Positions 1 to 9,929 of a stretch of DNA of 64,000 nucleotides are shown one piece after another. The position numbers and the translations under genes are program-made. The notes beneath the pieces are model-generated. The model searched no databases and was not told the DNA's origin. It saw only the letters and a program-made list of their open reading frames with translations. The stretch's first letter is position 1; every line of letters starts with the position of its first letter. The stretch covers positions 239,280,177-239,344,176 of the forward strand of contig JALIGW010000002.1 of NCBI GenBank assembly GCA_023053685.1. The letters run 5' to 3'. Origin of the DNA: Diadophis punctatus similis. Lineage: Eukaryota; Chordata; Lepidosauria; Squamata; Dipsadidae.

Positions 1-55
1 GCTCCCACTCGTCCTCCGTGAAATATACAGCCACCTCCTCAAAGGACACCAAGCC
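1..55 (-). CDS. Gene A: KRAB A-box exon, cut by the window edge
   Basis: This is the 5' part of a KRAB A-box exon on the minus strand; the rest and the finger exon lie to the left of the window. After a splice acceptor ending TTCCAG (last G at 56) the exon reads [18 protein letters not shown], the start of a KRAB A box. KRAB boxes recruit the TRIM28 corepressor in the nucleus. The exon begins in the same position and phase as the KRAB exons at 15794, 28056 and 44949. The residue pair that is usually DV in human KRAB is EV here, as in the neighbours. The leader exon at 2509-2617 should precede it, but the phases do not match (see findings), so gene A may be non-functional or use another donor. 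KRAB identity is certain; gene integrity is not. Confidence 0.85.
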
Positions 56-429
56 CTGGAATTCAAAGGAGATTATGTTCCTCGGTGGAAGTGCCAGAAA
101 CCTCCCTTCCACATTTCCAATATCCTAAAAAAAAAAAATGAGTTTCACAGGAGAGAAAATGCTCCTTTTCTGACACAATGTACTGCTAGGTTTAATAGCT
201 GTCTCTCTGACCAAGCTACCTGTCTGGTTAGAATGTCTTCCTTCTGCAATTCATCTCGGATAAGCCAGTTTGTCGCATCTCCTTTTGTGTCAAAACTTCC
301 ACGATTTTCAGACAAAATGCCATTTTGATGTAAAAAACCCCCATACTTCACATATATAGAACTTTTAACTGGATCTGCTTTGATATCTGCCACAATGTAA
401 CTGCTCCGATTTGTTTAACTGGTTGTGAG

Positions 430-686
430 TTTATTTATTTTATTTATTTATTTTGTGAAATTTATATACTGCCTCACAGTGCAAGCACTCTCTAAAGCAG
501 TTTACACCAATAAGCAATGTATATTTATATTGCCCCCAACAATCTGGGTCCTCATTTTACCTACCTCGGAAGGATGGAAGGCTGAGTCAACCTTGAGCCG
601 GTGAGATTTGAACCGCTGACCTGCGGATCAGTGTCAGCTAAAGTGGCCTGCAGTACCTGCCTCTAACTCTGCGCCACCTCGGCTCT
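430..686 (-). mobile_element. tRNA-headed squamate SINE (Sauria-type)
   Basis: Read on the minus strand it has a tRNA-like head (GAGCCGAGGTGGCGCAG-type A box, a B-box-like GGTTCAAATCTCACCGGC stretch), the GTTGACTCAGCCTTCCATCC body and a tail of TTTA repeats. It lies in the intron between the KRAB and leader exons of gene A. This copy and the one at 46535-46795 share a variant 3' part that the others lack. Confidence 0.75.
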
Positions 687-1117
687 TTTTTAAGTTGGCC
701 TATTAATATTTTAATGGAAGTTAACAAATTTAAAATTACCGAGTGCTTTCATTTTTTGCTAGATAATTCTTTGTTTTACACATACCTCAGGTACAAAGGA
801 TTTATTTTAAATGAATTAATGTAATCCACTGCAGGTTCAAGAAACTTGATTCCTTCAATAAAGGCATGGATTCCTTAAATGAACTCAATATCACAATATG
901 AATGTAACGGGCCAGGAGGAAAAGTCCCTACCAGGACAATGGTCCTACAACAGAAATTCGAGTCTGGGACCGAAATGTAATTTGAGAACATTTCTCAGGT
1001 GTTAACACTGCCTAGTTCTCATCAAGATAAAGTGAGGCAGGTGCACTCAGACTTGCAAGATTCTGTTACTGTAACTCTACAGTTTTACATTTACAGTTTT
1101 ATGTCGCCTTCGGCACG

Positions 1118-1873
1118 ACCTAAACATAGTTCATAAAATTATCTGCTGCAACGTCCTTCCTGTCAACGACTACTTCAGCTTCAACCACAACAATACACGA
1201 GCACACAACAGATACAAACTCAAAGTGAACCGCTCCAAACTTGACTGTAGAAAATATGACTTTAGCAACAGAGTGGTAAATGCCTGGAACTCACTACCTG
1301 ACTCTGTGGTTTCATCACCAAACCCCCAAAACTTTACCCTTAGACTGTCCACTGTTGACCTCACCCAGTTCCTAAGAGGTCAGTAAGGGGCGTGCATAAG
1401 TGCACCAGCATGCCTACCGTCCCTGTCCTAATGTTCTCTCTTATCAGTACCCATCTTATGTATATAAACAATGTTATATCTATGTATATTACTGTCACGG
1501 TGTGAATATTGTCAGTTGTATGTCTATGCAGGGTGATGCACCCCTACTCTAATATTATGGTATATTCCAATACAGGCAGAACACGTGATATGATCTTGAA
1601 CGCATGTCCACATTCCTGATCCACCATTAATCACTTTTGACTTGGCTCTTGACCAGAACGGTCGTGTTTTCTTAGCAACGATGTAATTATTCAGGATTTA
1701 TTGTTTTTGTACCGAAATAAATATTTCTATTAAGACTTTTAATCTCGGCTTTATTTCTAACTGTCTGAATTCCAAGCAAAGATCCAAACCGCCTCTATGA
1801 GATGTCATTCTCACCCCAACAATTACCAACACGTACTTGACAAAAATAAATAAATAAAATAAGTAAATAAACA
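1118..1873 (+). mobile_element. L2-like LINE 3' end, interrupted by a solo LTR
   Basis: The translated C-terminus contains RSKLDCRKYDFSNRVVNAWN followed by a short 3' UTR and an AAATA tail. The same end occurs at 7570, 18112 and, inverted, 20130. The copy is split by the LTR at 1493-1821: the sequence either side rejoins as the intact 3' UTR seen in the copy at 20130-20335. 5'-truncated, not functional. Confidence 0.7.
1493..1821 (+). mobile_element. Solo LTR with 5-bp target duplication
   Basis: A 329-bp block begins TGTCACGGTG and ends CCCCAACA, is flanked by the direct repeat ATTAC (1488-1492 and 1822-1826), and contains an AATAAA. It interrupts a LINE whose uninterrupted form is seen elsewhere in the window. 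The family is not recognised; TG...CA ends and a 5-bp duplication fit an LTR retrotransposon or ERV solo LTR. Confidence 0.75.
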
Positions 1874-2157
1874 TTTGGTCTATCTTGGAAGGTTACCTCT
1901 TCTGTACGTTGTGCTTAAGCAGTCATTTTGAAAAAGGAATCAAGCTAAACTTTGATTTTAACACTTGACCTCCTTAATAAGCTTTGTGTACAATTTCATG
2001 GCACAGATGTTCACCCCTGGTCAGGTTTTCCTGCCCTAATGAGGCTCCCCACCTGAGCTGTTGCAGCTCCACCACACGGCGAAGATGTTTCAGTGGTTTC
2101 CATCAACAACCTTGGGTTCCCTGTGATCAAGATAAAAGGAGTTGGATAAAGAATAGG

Positions 2158-2371
2158 GCAACAGTAATAGCACTTGACTTATATACCGCTCCAGCACTGT
2201 CTGAGCGGTTTAGAGTCAGCCTATTGCCCCCAATAATCTGGGCCCTCATTTTACTGACCTTGGAAGGCTGGAAGGCTGAGTCAACCATAAGCCGATCAGG
2301 ATCGAATTCCTGGCAGTGGGCAGAGTTAGCCTGCAATACTCCATTTTAACCACTGCACCACCACAGGCTCC
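2158..2371 (-). mobile_element. tRNA-headed squamate SINE
   Basis: Minus-strand copy with the CCTGTGGTGGTGCAGTGGTT head and the AAGTGCTATT tail characteristic of the copies at 24165 and 57953. Lies in a gene A intron. Confidence 0.75.
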
Positions 2372-2508
2372 TTTTTTTGGAATATTTGGAAGCTGGCTGA
2401 GCCAGCTATTGGCACACGCTATAAATTAAAGCCAGAATGATGTGTCGAAGAGACACAAGAATGAAATGACTCCAGGTTCACTGCCTGCAGAAGCAACTTT
2501 TCACTTAC

Positions 2509-2617
2509 CTGGCAACAATACCCGATTTGGATCCTCCTCTGAGAAACCCAACAGCTGCTCCAGAGGGAGACCAGAGAGATCTTCTCTGCCTTCAGGAGGT
2601 ACCGTGGCCATCTTCAT
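2509..2617 (-). CDS. Gene A: leader coding exon (start codon)
   Basis: This exon corresponds to the leader exons of genes B, C and D. Acceptor TTGCAG ends at 2627 and the exon starts at 2626; the first ATG is at 2617. It encodes MKMATVPPEGREDLSGLPL and then EQLLGFSEEDPNRVLLP, matching the PEGR..L..P.EQLLG..SEED core of the paralogues. The N-terminal MQEPL of the others is replaced by MKM because the acceptor lies upstream of different sequence. The consensus donor CAG|GTAAGT follows 2509 and leaves phase 1, which would run into a TGA five codons into the KRAB exon. A weaker GT after 2522 would keep the frame. The paralogues end in phase 0 with ATAQ, a stretch missing here. Function of the leader peptide is unknown. 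Confidence 0.6.
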
Positions 2618-2884
2618 CGGTTGGCCCTGCAACTTAAAACATAGCCAGGATCAAAGAAGGGCAAAAATTAAAACAATGAAACATTGGAGCAAGAGGATTC
2701 TTCTCTGCCACCTAAAACTGGACAATATCCCTTGATGGAGATTTGCTTGGGATTCCCTCTTCCTCCTGTGGAATAATCTGGAGGGGAAAACAGAATTCCG
2801 AGACCGAAAGGTAAGGGAAACCAAAGTCTCTTCTATTGTTACAACTTGCATTTGTGTCTCCAAAGCTGGACTGTATTATAACTA

Positions 2885-3325
2885 GAGAAAGTGCAGGAGA
2901 GAGCAACCAGGATGATAAAGGGTCTGGAAAATAAAACATACGAAGAGCGGTTGCAGGAACTGAGCTTGGCCAGTCTGGCGAAGAGAAGGACCAGGGGTGA
3001 CATGATAGCAGTGTTCCAATACTTGAGAGGATGCCACAGAGAGGAGGGGGCCAGGCTGTTCTCTATGGCACCAGAAAGCCAAACAAGGAATAACGGATGG
3101 AAGCTGACCAAGGAGAGATTCAACCTGGAAGTGAGGAGAAACTTTCTGACAGTGAGAGCAATCAACCACTGGAACAGCTTGCCAGCGGAGGTTGTGAGAG
3201 CCCCAACACTTGCGACCTTCAAGGAGAGACTGGACTGCCATCTGTCTCAACTGGTGTAGGAACTCCTGCTTGAGCAGGGGGTTGGACTAGATGACCTACA
3301 AGGTCCCTTCCAACTCTAATAATCA
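2885..3325 (+). mobile_element. CR1 LINE 3' end
   Basis: Encodes the CR1 reverse-transcriptase C-terminus (RATRMIKGLENKTYEERL, then GWKLTKERFNLEVRRNFLTV) and the CR1 3' UTR ending GGTTGGACTAGATGACC and CCCTTCCAACTCTAATAAT. It interrupts an intron ladder unit. 5'-truncated. Confidence 0.85.
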
Positions 3326-3639
3326 ATCTAAAATCTAAATAACCAAAGTTGGAGATGCAAATTCCTGTGAAATCATCTGGATGGGAACCAGAACTCTGGG
3401 ACTGGAAGTGGAAGGAAACTAGAGCATCTTCTATTGATAGGACCTGTATCTCAGCCGGGCAAGGGTGCTGCCTCCTCCTCCTCCCCTCCAGGGCCAGAGG
3501 GAGGCTGAGCGGGAAGCCTCAGTTACAACTTGCATTTGTGTCCAAACCTGGAAGGTGTTATATCAATAGTTGGAGATGGGAATTCCCTTGGAATTTCCCT
3601 CTTCCTCCTGTGGAATAAACTGGGTGGGGAAACAGGCTG

Positions 3640-3910
3640 TTCTCTAAGACACCAGAAGGCCAGACAAGGAACAACGGATGGAAGCTGACCAAGGAGAGAT
3701 TCAACCTGGAAATAAGGAGAAACTTCCTGACAGTGAGAGCGATCAACCAGTGGAACAGCTTGCCTGCGGAGGCTGTGAGAGCTCCAACACTTGAGACTTT
3801 CAAGAAGAGATTGGACTGCCATTTGTCTGAAATGATGTAGGGACTCCTGCTTGGGGGGGGGGGGGTTGGACTAGATGATCTACAAGGTCCCTTCCAACTC
3901 TAATAATTTG
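3640..3910 (+). mobile_element. CR1 LINE 3' end, shorter copy
   Basis: Same C-terminal domain as the copy at 2885 (GWKLTKERFNLEIRRNFLTV) and the same 3' UTR, starting in the middle of the domain. A near-identical copy sits at 33600 in the gene C intron, in the same ladder context, so it predates the A/C duplication. Confidence 0.8.
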
Positions 3911-4149
3911 CAATCTGTAAAAATCTATAAACCCTGGAGCTGAAAGGGGAGGGAAACCAAAGCCTCTTCTATTGTTACAACTTGAACGTGTCTCTCCAAA
4001 GCTGGACCACATTATAGCCATAGTTTGGAGATGCGAATTCCCTTGGGGTTTCTCCTCCTTCCTGTGGAATAAACTGGATGGATGGGGAAACGGGACTGAA
4101 AATGGAGGGGAAACCAAAGTCTCTTCCATTGCTACCTACCACCCTGCAT

Positions 4150-4862
4150 TTGAGGTGGACGACTGGTTAAAGGAAACCGCGTCACGAGGAGATCCTCCCG
4201 GGAGGGGATATCCCCCTCACCTGCCGCTCACCTGCCTCCCCTCCTGGGCCCGAGGACAGGTAAGCGGGAAGCCTCCGGCCAGGGCCGCCGCCGCTGCCCG
4301 GGAGCCGCTCTCCCGCAGCAAGCCCGCCATCTCCGGGGGCAGCCCGGCCAGGAGCCTTCCCGGGATCCCCCTCTCATCCCCCCGCCTCCCGCCGCTCTTC
4401 CTACACCCCCGGGAGCTCGGCTGCTCCTCCTCCTACTCTCGGGGCTTCAGCCAGCAGTTGCAGGCGGCTGCAGACCGCCCGCCTCTGAGTCCGGCGGCTC
4501 CTTCGGGACCCTCTCCCGCCTGGCTCCGGCCCGGCCCTCCTCCTCCTCCTCTTCGGGCTCATTGGTGCTGCTCCCGACCTCCTCCTCCGCAAGGCCACCG
4601 GGTTGCTCCGCCGCGCCTAGTCCGCTCCTCCTTTCTCTTGCCCGGCTCAGCCGCTCCGCTCCGGATTCCGCTTCCGCGCCGCCGCCTCCTCCTCTTTCCC
4701 GGGAAAAGGGGGGGGGGCAAAAACCCTCCCTTCTTTCCCCCCTCCGTTTTCCCCAAATGGTTTCGCTTTGGAAAAAACGGAGAGGCAACTCTCTCCTGGC
4801 CCCCTCCCCTCCGGGAAGGCGAGCGACAGCCTCTTCCTAGAGAGGCTACGCTCCCCCCTCCT
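4150..4862 (-). promoter_or_regulatory. Gene A CpG-island promoter and non-coding exon 1
   Basis: This GC- and CpG-rich block sits upstream of the gene A leader exon, as in genes B, C and D. It contains the shared promoter block at 4821-4853 (on the minus strand CCTCTCTAGGAAGAGGC). Two candidate donors for exon 1, GGCAG|GTGAG, lie at 4221/4220 and 4232/4231. The island ends abruptly at 4862, where a LINE begins, so any original upstream promoter sequence is missing. The reversed LINE supplies a TATAAAT at 4873-4867, about 20-50 bases upstream of the shared block. Exon 1 is inferred from the conserved donor and block; no transcript was available. Confidence 0.65.
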
Positions 4863-5035
4863 CACGATTTATATCAATATTGATGGATTCCTGATTGCTT
4901 ATTTGTACCCTATGACAATCATTAAGCGTTGTACCTCATGATTCTTGACAAATGTATCTTTTCTTTTATGTACACTGAGAGCATATGCACCAAAGACAAA
5001 TTCCTTGTGTGTCCAATCACACTTGGCCAATAAAG
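4863..5035 (+). mobile_element. CR1/L3-type LINE 3' UTR
   Basis: 3' end with CTTGTGTGTCCAATCACAC and TTGGCCAATAAAGAATTC, running straight into the ATTCT array. The same end lies at 6371-6545. Its 5' truncation point abuts the gene A CpG island. Confidence 0.75.
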
Positions 5036-5235
5036 AATTCTATTCTATTCTATTCTATTCTATTCTATTCTATTCTATTCTATTCTATTCTATTCTATTT
5101 CCTATATTCTATTCTATTCTATTCTATTCTATTCTATTCTATTCTATTCTATTCCATTCTATTCTATTCCATTCTATATTCTATTCTATTCTATTCTATT
5201 CTATTCTATTCTATTCTATTCTATTCTATTCTAAT
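5036..5235. repeat. (ATTCT)n microsatellite at a LINE tail
   Basis: About 200 bp of nearly pure TTCTA pentamers directly after the LINE polyadenylation-like end. Pentamer arrays of this rotation (AATAG) seeded by snake CR1/L3 tails are described in the literature on snake genomes. Confidence 0.9.
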
Positions 5236-5399
5236 TTAAGACTTCTGGACTTCAACTCCCAGAATTCCCCGGTCAGCACATAGGGAAATATGCTTTGAGG
5301 TGCTGCCTTAAACCTCACCCAGTTTCATCTCATGGTAGGACCAAGCCAACTTTGGCTGATCTGGAAAGGATCCGGTTAATATTTGGATGGGGGACCACT

Positions 5400-6575
5400 A
5401 GGAAATCCCACGGAGGAGGATTAGACTGGGTGGTTGAAAAAAACACCCTGGAATAAGGCAAGAGCAAAGGATCCCTCGATTATCTCAGAGATACTAGGTG
5501 GACCTGTATTGGGGAGATAAATGGACATAAATTGTTTCAACTCCTATCCTCAAAACGACACTATAGTAAGGTGACCAGATTTTATTTTTTGTAAAGCGGG
5601 ACACCATTGACGGGGGGGGGGGTTCTAGGGGAGCAAGATGGGAGGGGTCCGTCTCTCTTATCCTGCAGCTTTGTGCACCCCCCCAACACCCCCCGCCCTT
5701 CATCGCAGCCAGGGGTGAGTTCCTACTGGCGCAGGCTTACCTGTTCATCACCGCAGAGGGGTGAAATCCTGCCGGTTTGGCCGGGCCAGTCATTCGGCGT
5801 AGAGCGATGCATGCATGCGCAGAGGACAAAATAACCCGAATGGCGGCGTCCAGCCAGGTGGGGGAAGCGGGCGGGAGAAGCCCCGTGCCGCGACCACCGC
5901 CAGTTCTGCGCATGCGCAGAGGACAAAATAACCCGAATGGCGGCGTCCAGCCGGGCAAGGGAAGCGGGCGGGAGAAGCCCCGCGCCACGACTGCCACCCA
6001 TCGGCTCTATGCCGAACGACTGGCCCGGCCGAACCGGCAGCATTTCACCCTGCAGGGCAAATTCAAATTAAAAAAGCGGGACTTTTTGGAAACGCCGCGG
6101 GACGCGGGACAAATTACTGAAAAGCGGGACTGTCCCGCCAAAAGCGGGACGTCTGGTCACCTTACGCTATAGAGCACTGCACATCAAGACAACTAGACAC
6201 AAGAACAGGTTTTTTCCCGAACGCCATCACTTTGCTAAACAAATAATTCCCTCACCACTGTCAAACTATTCACTAAGGCTGCATTACTATTACTATTAAG
6301 TCTTCTCATTGTTCCTATCACCCATCTCCTCCCACTTATGACTGTATGACTGTAACTTGTTGCTTGTATCCTTACGATTTATATTAATATTATTTCCTGA
6401 TTGCTTATTTGTACCCTATGACAATCGTTAAGTGTTGTACCTTATGATTCTTGAGGAACGTATCTTTTCTTTTATGTACACTGAGAGCATATGCACCAAA
6501 AACAAATTCCTTGTGTGTCCAATCACACTTGGCCAATAAAGAATTCTATTCTATCCTATTCTATTCTATTCTAAA
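5400..6575 (+). mobile_element. LINE 3' end split by a hAT element
   Basis: The 3' coding end and UTR of the same LINE family as 4863, broken at 5567-6164. Joined across the insertion it reads through a stretch with NRFFPNAITLLNK and then the CCAATAAAGAATTC tail with a short ATTCT run to about 6575. Truncated. Confidence 0.7.
5567..6164. mobile_element. Non-autonomous hAT element, AAGGTGACCAGA family
   Basis: Terminal inverted repeats TAAGGTGACCAGA and TCTGGTCACCTTA, flanked by CACTATAG (5559-5566) and CGCTATAG (6165-6172), an 8-bp duplication with one change. No transposase. The interior holds another inverted-repeat insert (about 5752-6051) with two direct copies of a 95-bp GC-rich unit carrying GCGCATGCGC motifs. 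The same family is at 52516-53395. Confidence 0.8.
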
Positions 6576-6645
6576 AAAAAGGCCTCCTGCGCCCATCCCT
6601 CTGTGCCTTTTTTTCCCTTGCGGGTGACCACTGCTGGCAATACAG

Positions 6646-7503
6646 ATAGTCCTCGACTTCCAACCGTTCCTTTAGGCACCCCAAAGTTACAGCGGCACTG
6701 AAAACATTGACTTGGAGGCCATTGCTCCCCCTTACAACCGTTTACAGCACGTGATCAAGATACAGACGCTTGGCAACTGACTCATATTTATGAGAAAGAG
6801 TGCAGAGAAGAGCAACAAAGATGATTAGGGGATTGGAGGCTAAAACATATGAAGAACGGTTGCAGGAACTGGGTATGTCTAGTTTAATGAAAAGAAGGAC
6901 TAGGGGAGATATGATAGCAGTGTTCCAATATCTCAGCGGTTGCCACAAAGAAGAGGGAGTAAAACTATTCTCCAAAGCACCTGAGGGCAGGACAAGAAGC
7001 AATAGGTGGAAACTAATCAAGGAGAGAAGCAACCTAGAAATGAGACATTTCCTGACAGTTAGAACAATTAATCCATGGAACAGCTTGCCTCCAGAAGTTG
7101 TGAATGCTCAAACACTGGAAGTTTTTAGGAAGATATTGGATAACCATTTGTCTGAAGTGGTGTAGGGTTTCCTGCCTAAGCAGGGGGTTGGACTAGAAGA
7201 CCTCCAAGGTCCCTTCAAACTCTGTTGTTGTTGTTGTTGTTGTTATTATTATTATGATTATGATTATTATTATTATTATTATTGGTCGCAGCATCCCGGG
7301 GGTCATGGGATTCCTTTTTTGCGACCTTCTGACAAAGCAAAAAGTCCATGAGGGTAGCCATATTCACTGAACCACCAGGTTACTAATTTAAGAAGGGTGT
7401 TGATTCGCTTAACGACTGTGGCAAGGAAAGTCGTTAAAAATGGGGCAAAACTCCCTTAACCAATCTGTGACTTAGCAACATGAATTCTGGGCTCAGCTGT
7501 GGT
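6646..7503 (-). repeat. GTCGAGGACTACCTG-family repeat, split by CR1
   Basis: Diverged copy of a dispersed repeat with ends like CAGGTAGTCCTCGACTTAC and internal AGAAGGTCGCAAAA and GTTAAGCGAATC motifs. Present at 6646-6789 and 7286-7503 either side of a CR1 copy. Full-length relatives are at 21462 and 60172. Confidence 0.6.
6790..7285 (+). mobile_element. CR1 LINE 3' end
   Basis: Translates as [20 protein letters not shown] through WNSLPPEVVNAQTLEVF, then the CR1 3' UTR and a TTG/ATT repeat tail. 5'-truncated inside the previous repeat. Confidence 0.85.
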
Positions 7504-7569
7504 CGGAAGTCGTAGGGCTACCTGTGTTCTTAAGCCATTGCAGGGCTCTCTCTTACAGGAGGTTGGAAG

Positions 7570-7945
7570 TGGATTCTTCTGGACTCAACGCAATAACACT
7601 AGGACTATCAATAGATACAAACTAAACATAATCCGCTCTAATCTTGATTGCAAAAAATACGACTTCTGCAATAGAGTAGTAAATGTCTGGAACACTTTAC
7701 CTGATCCTGTTGTTAGTTTCTCTAACCCCCCATACCTTTTACCTTAAACTGTCTACCGTGGACCTTACACGTTTAAGAGGTCCCTAAGGGGGCGTGCATA
7801 AGCGCACCAGCATGCCTACCATCCCTGTCCTACTGTCCCCATTTGTATGTACTCATTTTATGTGTTTATGGCTATGTTTTGCTTATTTATAGCCATTTAT
7901 TTGTGCCATTTTTTCAGGTGTCCTGTTTCCATGCACTTGTTGACA
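7570..7945 (+). mobile_element. L2-like LINE 3' end
   Basis: C-terminus INRYKLNIIRSNLDCKKYDF and NRVVNVWNTLPDPVV, then the GGGCGTGCATAAGCGCACC 3' UTR shared with the copies at 1118 and 18112. Confidence 0.7.
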
Positions 7946-7999
7946 AATAAGCAAGCAAGCAAGCAAGCAGAGGATTTTGTCTTGCGATCAGACTAAAAT

Positions 8000-8155
8000 G
8001 GGTCCCCAACCCCTGATACATGGACTGGCACTGGACCGTGGCATACCAGAAACGGGATGCAGGCAGCATGGAAAACCACATCCCTTCCGAACCATGGAAA
8101 AAAACTCCCTCCATGGAACTGGTCCCTGCTACCCAAAAGTTTCAGGGCCTCTAGA
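8000..8155. mobile_element. Degraded hAT-like element
   Basis: Diverged sequence with ATGGACTGGCACTGGACCG, GGCATACCAGAAACGGGATG and CATGGAACTGGTCCCTG, resembling the element at 61118-61296. The ends are decayed and no target duplication is clear. Confidence 0.4.
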
Positions 8156-8245
8156 CTAGAAGATCAAGGATGTTCCGAACTTTAGGAATCAATGATGGAG
8201 GAATTCTTGCTATGAATATCTTATGATGTCCCTGCTAAGAAATAG

Positions 8246-8483
8246 CAATAGCTTATTATAGCAATAGACTTATATACTGCTTCACAGCCCTCTCTAAGCG
8301 GTTTTACAGTGTCAGCCTATTGCCCCCAACAATCTGGGTCCTCATTTTACCCACCTCGGAAGGATGGAAGGCTGAGTCTAACCTTGAGCCTGGTGAGATT
8401 CAAATTGCCAAACTGCAGGCAGCCGGCAGGCAGCAGAAGTAGCCTGCAGTACCTGCATTCTAACCACCGCGCCATCGCCCCAA
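8246..8483 (-). mobile_element. tRNA-headed squamate SINE
   Basis: Minus-strand copy with ATAGACTTATATACTGC tail sequence, the CCTTCCATCC body and a CGATGGCGCGGTGGTTAG head. Confidence 0.75.
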
Positions 8484-8644
8484 ACTGAGTTACACCCAAT
8501 GGGCAAAGGAGCTGGTTGCACATTTTACCTTGTGTATTTCATACCTGCGTGACAAGGTTATTCTCTTGCACTCAACTCCAATCTGCATCAAAGCAACAGT
8601 GATATCAAGCTTAATTTAGCACCTTGGGAGGAAGACCAGTAAAA

Positions 8645-8762
8645 GAAGATGTTGGATAACCATTTGTCTGAAGTAGTGTAGGGTTTCCTGCCTAGGCAGG
8701 GGGGTTGGACTAGAAGACCTCCAAGGTCCCTTCCAACTCTGTTGTTATTATTATTGTTATTA
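8645..8762 (+). mobile_element. CR1 LINE extreme 3' end
   Basis: Short copy: LDNHLSEVV at the coding end, then the GGTTGGACTAGAAGACC 3' UTR and a GTTATT tail. Confidence 0.8.
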
Positions 8763-9757
8763 AAAGCGACAAAAGGGCATGTTTGGCAATCATGGGATCA
8801 AAGTGGCTTTAAAAACCTCAGTATGATGGGGATGCCTGGAGCCTCCTCTGCCTCTCCCACTCTATCCCAGGGCTACCAGAGGGGTATCAGCCCCCCCCCC
8901 CCAACCTTCCCTTAAGCTCTCAGAGCAGTTAGGGTTATATGTCACAACGCCATAAGTAAAGTTTTTCCAGGACTTGCACATCGTGCTAATTCACAATATT
9001 TTCATAAGAGACTTCTTAACTAGAAATTGGATCTCTCTATAGTGTTGCTGTAACTTATTAAAAGTGTATAGAATATATTGGACATTTGATACAGAAACTG
9101 CTGGGAATTGAAGACTTCTCAGCTACCCGTCTGTATTTCACCACTTATATTGAAATTTGTTCCTCTTTTTCGCTGTCTTTTATATTTTTATAGCTTTATT
9201 CATATGAACATTATTATTTTTTCTTTGTATGTACAACTGAAAAATGAAGAAATAAATGAAATTAAACTTTTAGGTCTTGAGGAATTACGTTATCAAAAAT
9301 TCAGTGGCAAAAGAGATAAAATACCACAAGTAATAGAATATTTGTAGCTCAGGGTTGAACTGGGGGTCCTTGGTGCTCTCTAAGCTTGTTTTTTTTTCTT
9401 ATAGACGTTTCATTACCATACTAGGTAATACCATCAGTGCAATTTGGTAATGAAACATGTGCAACAAAACAACCAAGCTCAGAGAGCACCAAGGACCCCC
9501 GCATACCAGGAACTGCTCAATACAAGCTAAAAAGCATTTCTGGTTTTTCCTTCTTTTGGCCAAATTCACAGAGCACCAGGCGTTCCAATAGATCTTTTTT
9601 TTTAATTAGCCCCTTTTCTGAATATCTCTTGCCAACTTTAGATGATTCAGCCTGAACATTCCTGAGACCTCACTGCAACTCCATGCTATTTTGACAGGAT
9701 TCCTATTTGGGGCTGCTCTTTCAATCTTTTCTCCTCTTTCAAGCATTCCTTTTCAAA
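8763..9757. other. Intergenic stretch with one hairpin, no gene seen
   Basis: AT-rich intergenic DNA downstream of gene B. The only structure seen is an inverted repeat whose arms, GGGGTCCTTGGTGCTCTC (about 9362-9380) and GAGAGCACCAAGGACCCC (about 9482-9499), flank two facing copies of GTTTCATTACC. It looks like a retroelement end in head-to-head form. A minus-strand AATAAA at 9200-9195 is one candidate polyadenylation signal for gene B, but it is not in the shared 3' UTR context. Confidence 0.4.
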
Positions 9758-9892
9758 CAGGGATCTCCAACCTTGGGAAGTTTAAGACTTGTGGACTTCA
9801 ACTCCCAGAGTTCCCCAGCCAGCATGGCTGACGGAGGAATTCTGGGAGTTGAAGTCCACAAGTCTTAAAGTGGTCAAAGTTGGAGACCTCTG
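9758..9892. mobile_element. Palindromic hAT MITE
   Basis: 135-bp foldback: TTTAAGACTTGTGGACTTCA on the left faces its complement on the right, with ends CAGGGATCTCCAAC and GTTGGAGACCTCTG. Same family as 18934, 51622 and the split copy at 61410-62275. Confidence 0.8.
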
Positions 9893-9929
9893 AATTTTAA
9901 CACATTTTCTTTGCTAATACTATTCCAGT

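Larger units (their letters stand above)
2745..4150. repeat. Ladder of diverged intron repeat units, gene A
   Basis: The first intron holds repeated units of roughly 100-200 bp with the landmarks CTCTTCTATTGTTACAACTTG, CCAAAGCTGGAC and CCTCTTCCTCCTGTGGAATA. Units lie near 2745-2885, 3335-3460, 3525-3640, 3925-4075 and 4080-4150, separated by CR1 insertions. The same unit is in gene B (18545-18930), gene C (32240-33600, 35560-35660) and once in D (48310-48420). Nothing in it looks coding. Confidence 0.65.

Noticed and set aside
145..393. 82-codon minus-strand open frame just upstream of the gene A KRAB exon
   Set aside because: The region aligns by eye with intron sequence at the same place in gene B (15850-15940 and 16975-17060), where the frame is not open. 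It is duplicated intron, not an exon.
3972..4883. 303-codon open frame and several others across the gene A CpG island
   Set aside because: CpG-island composition on both strands. The strand and position fit a promoter for the minus-strand gene, and the frames are not kept in B, C or D.
8246..8483. tRNA gene candidates at the heads of SINE copies
   Set aside because: A- and B-box-like words are present, but the cloverleaf is degraded and the sequence continues into the SINE body. These are tRNA-derived retroposons, not tRNA genes.
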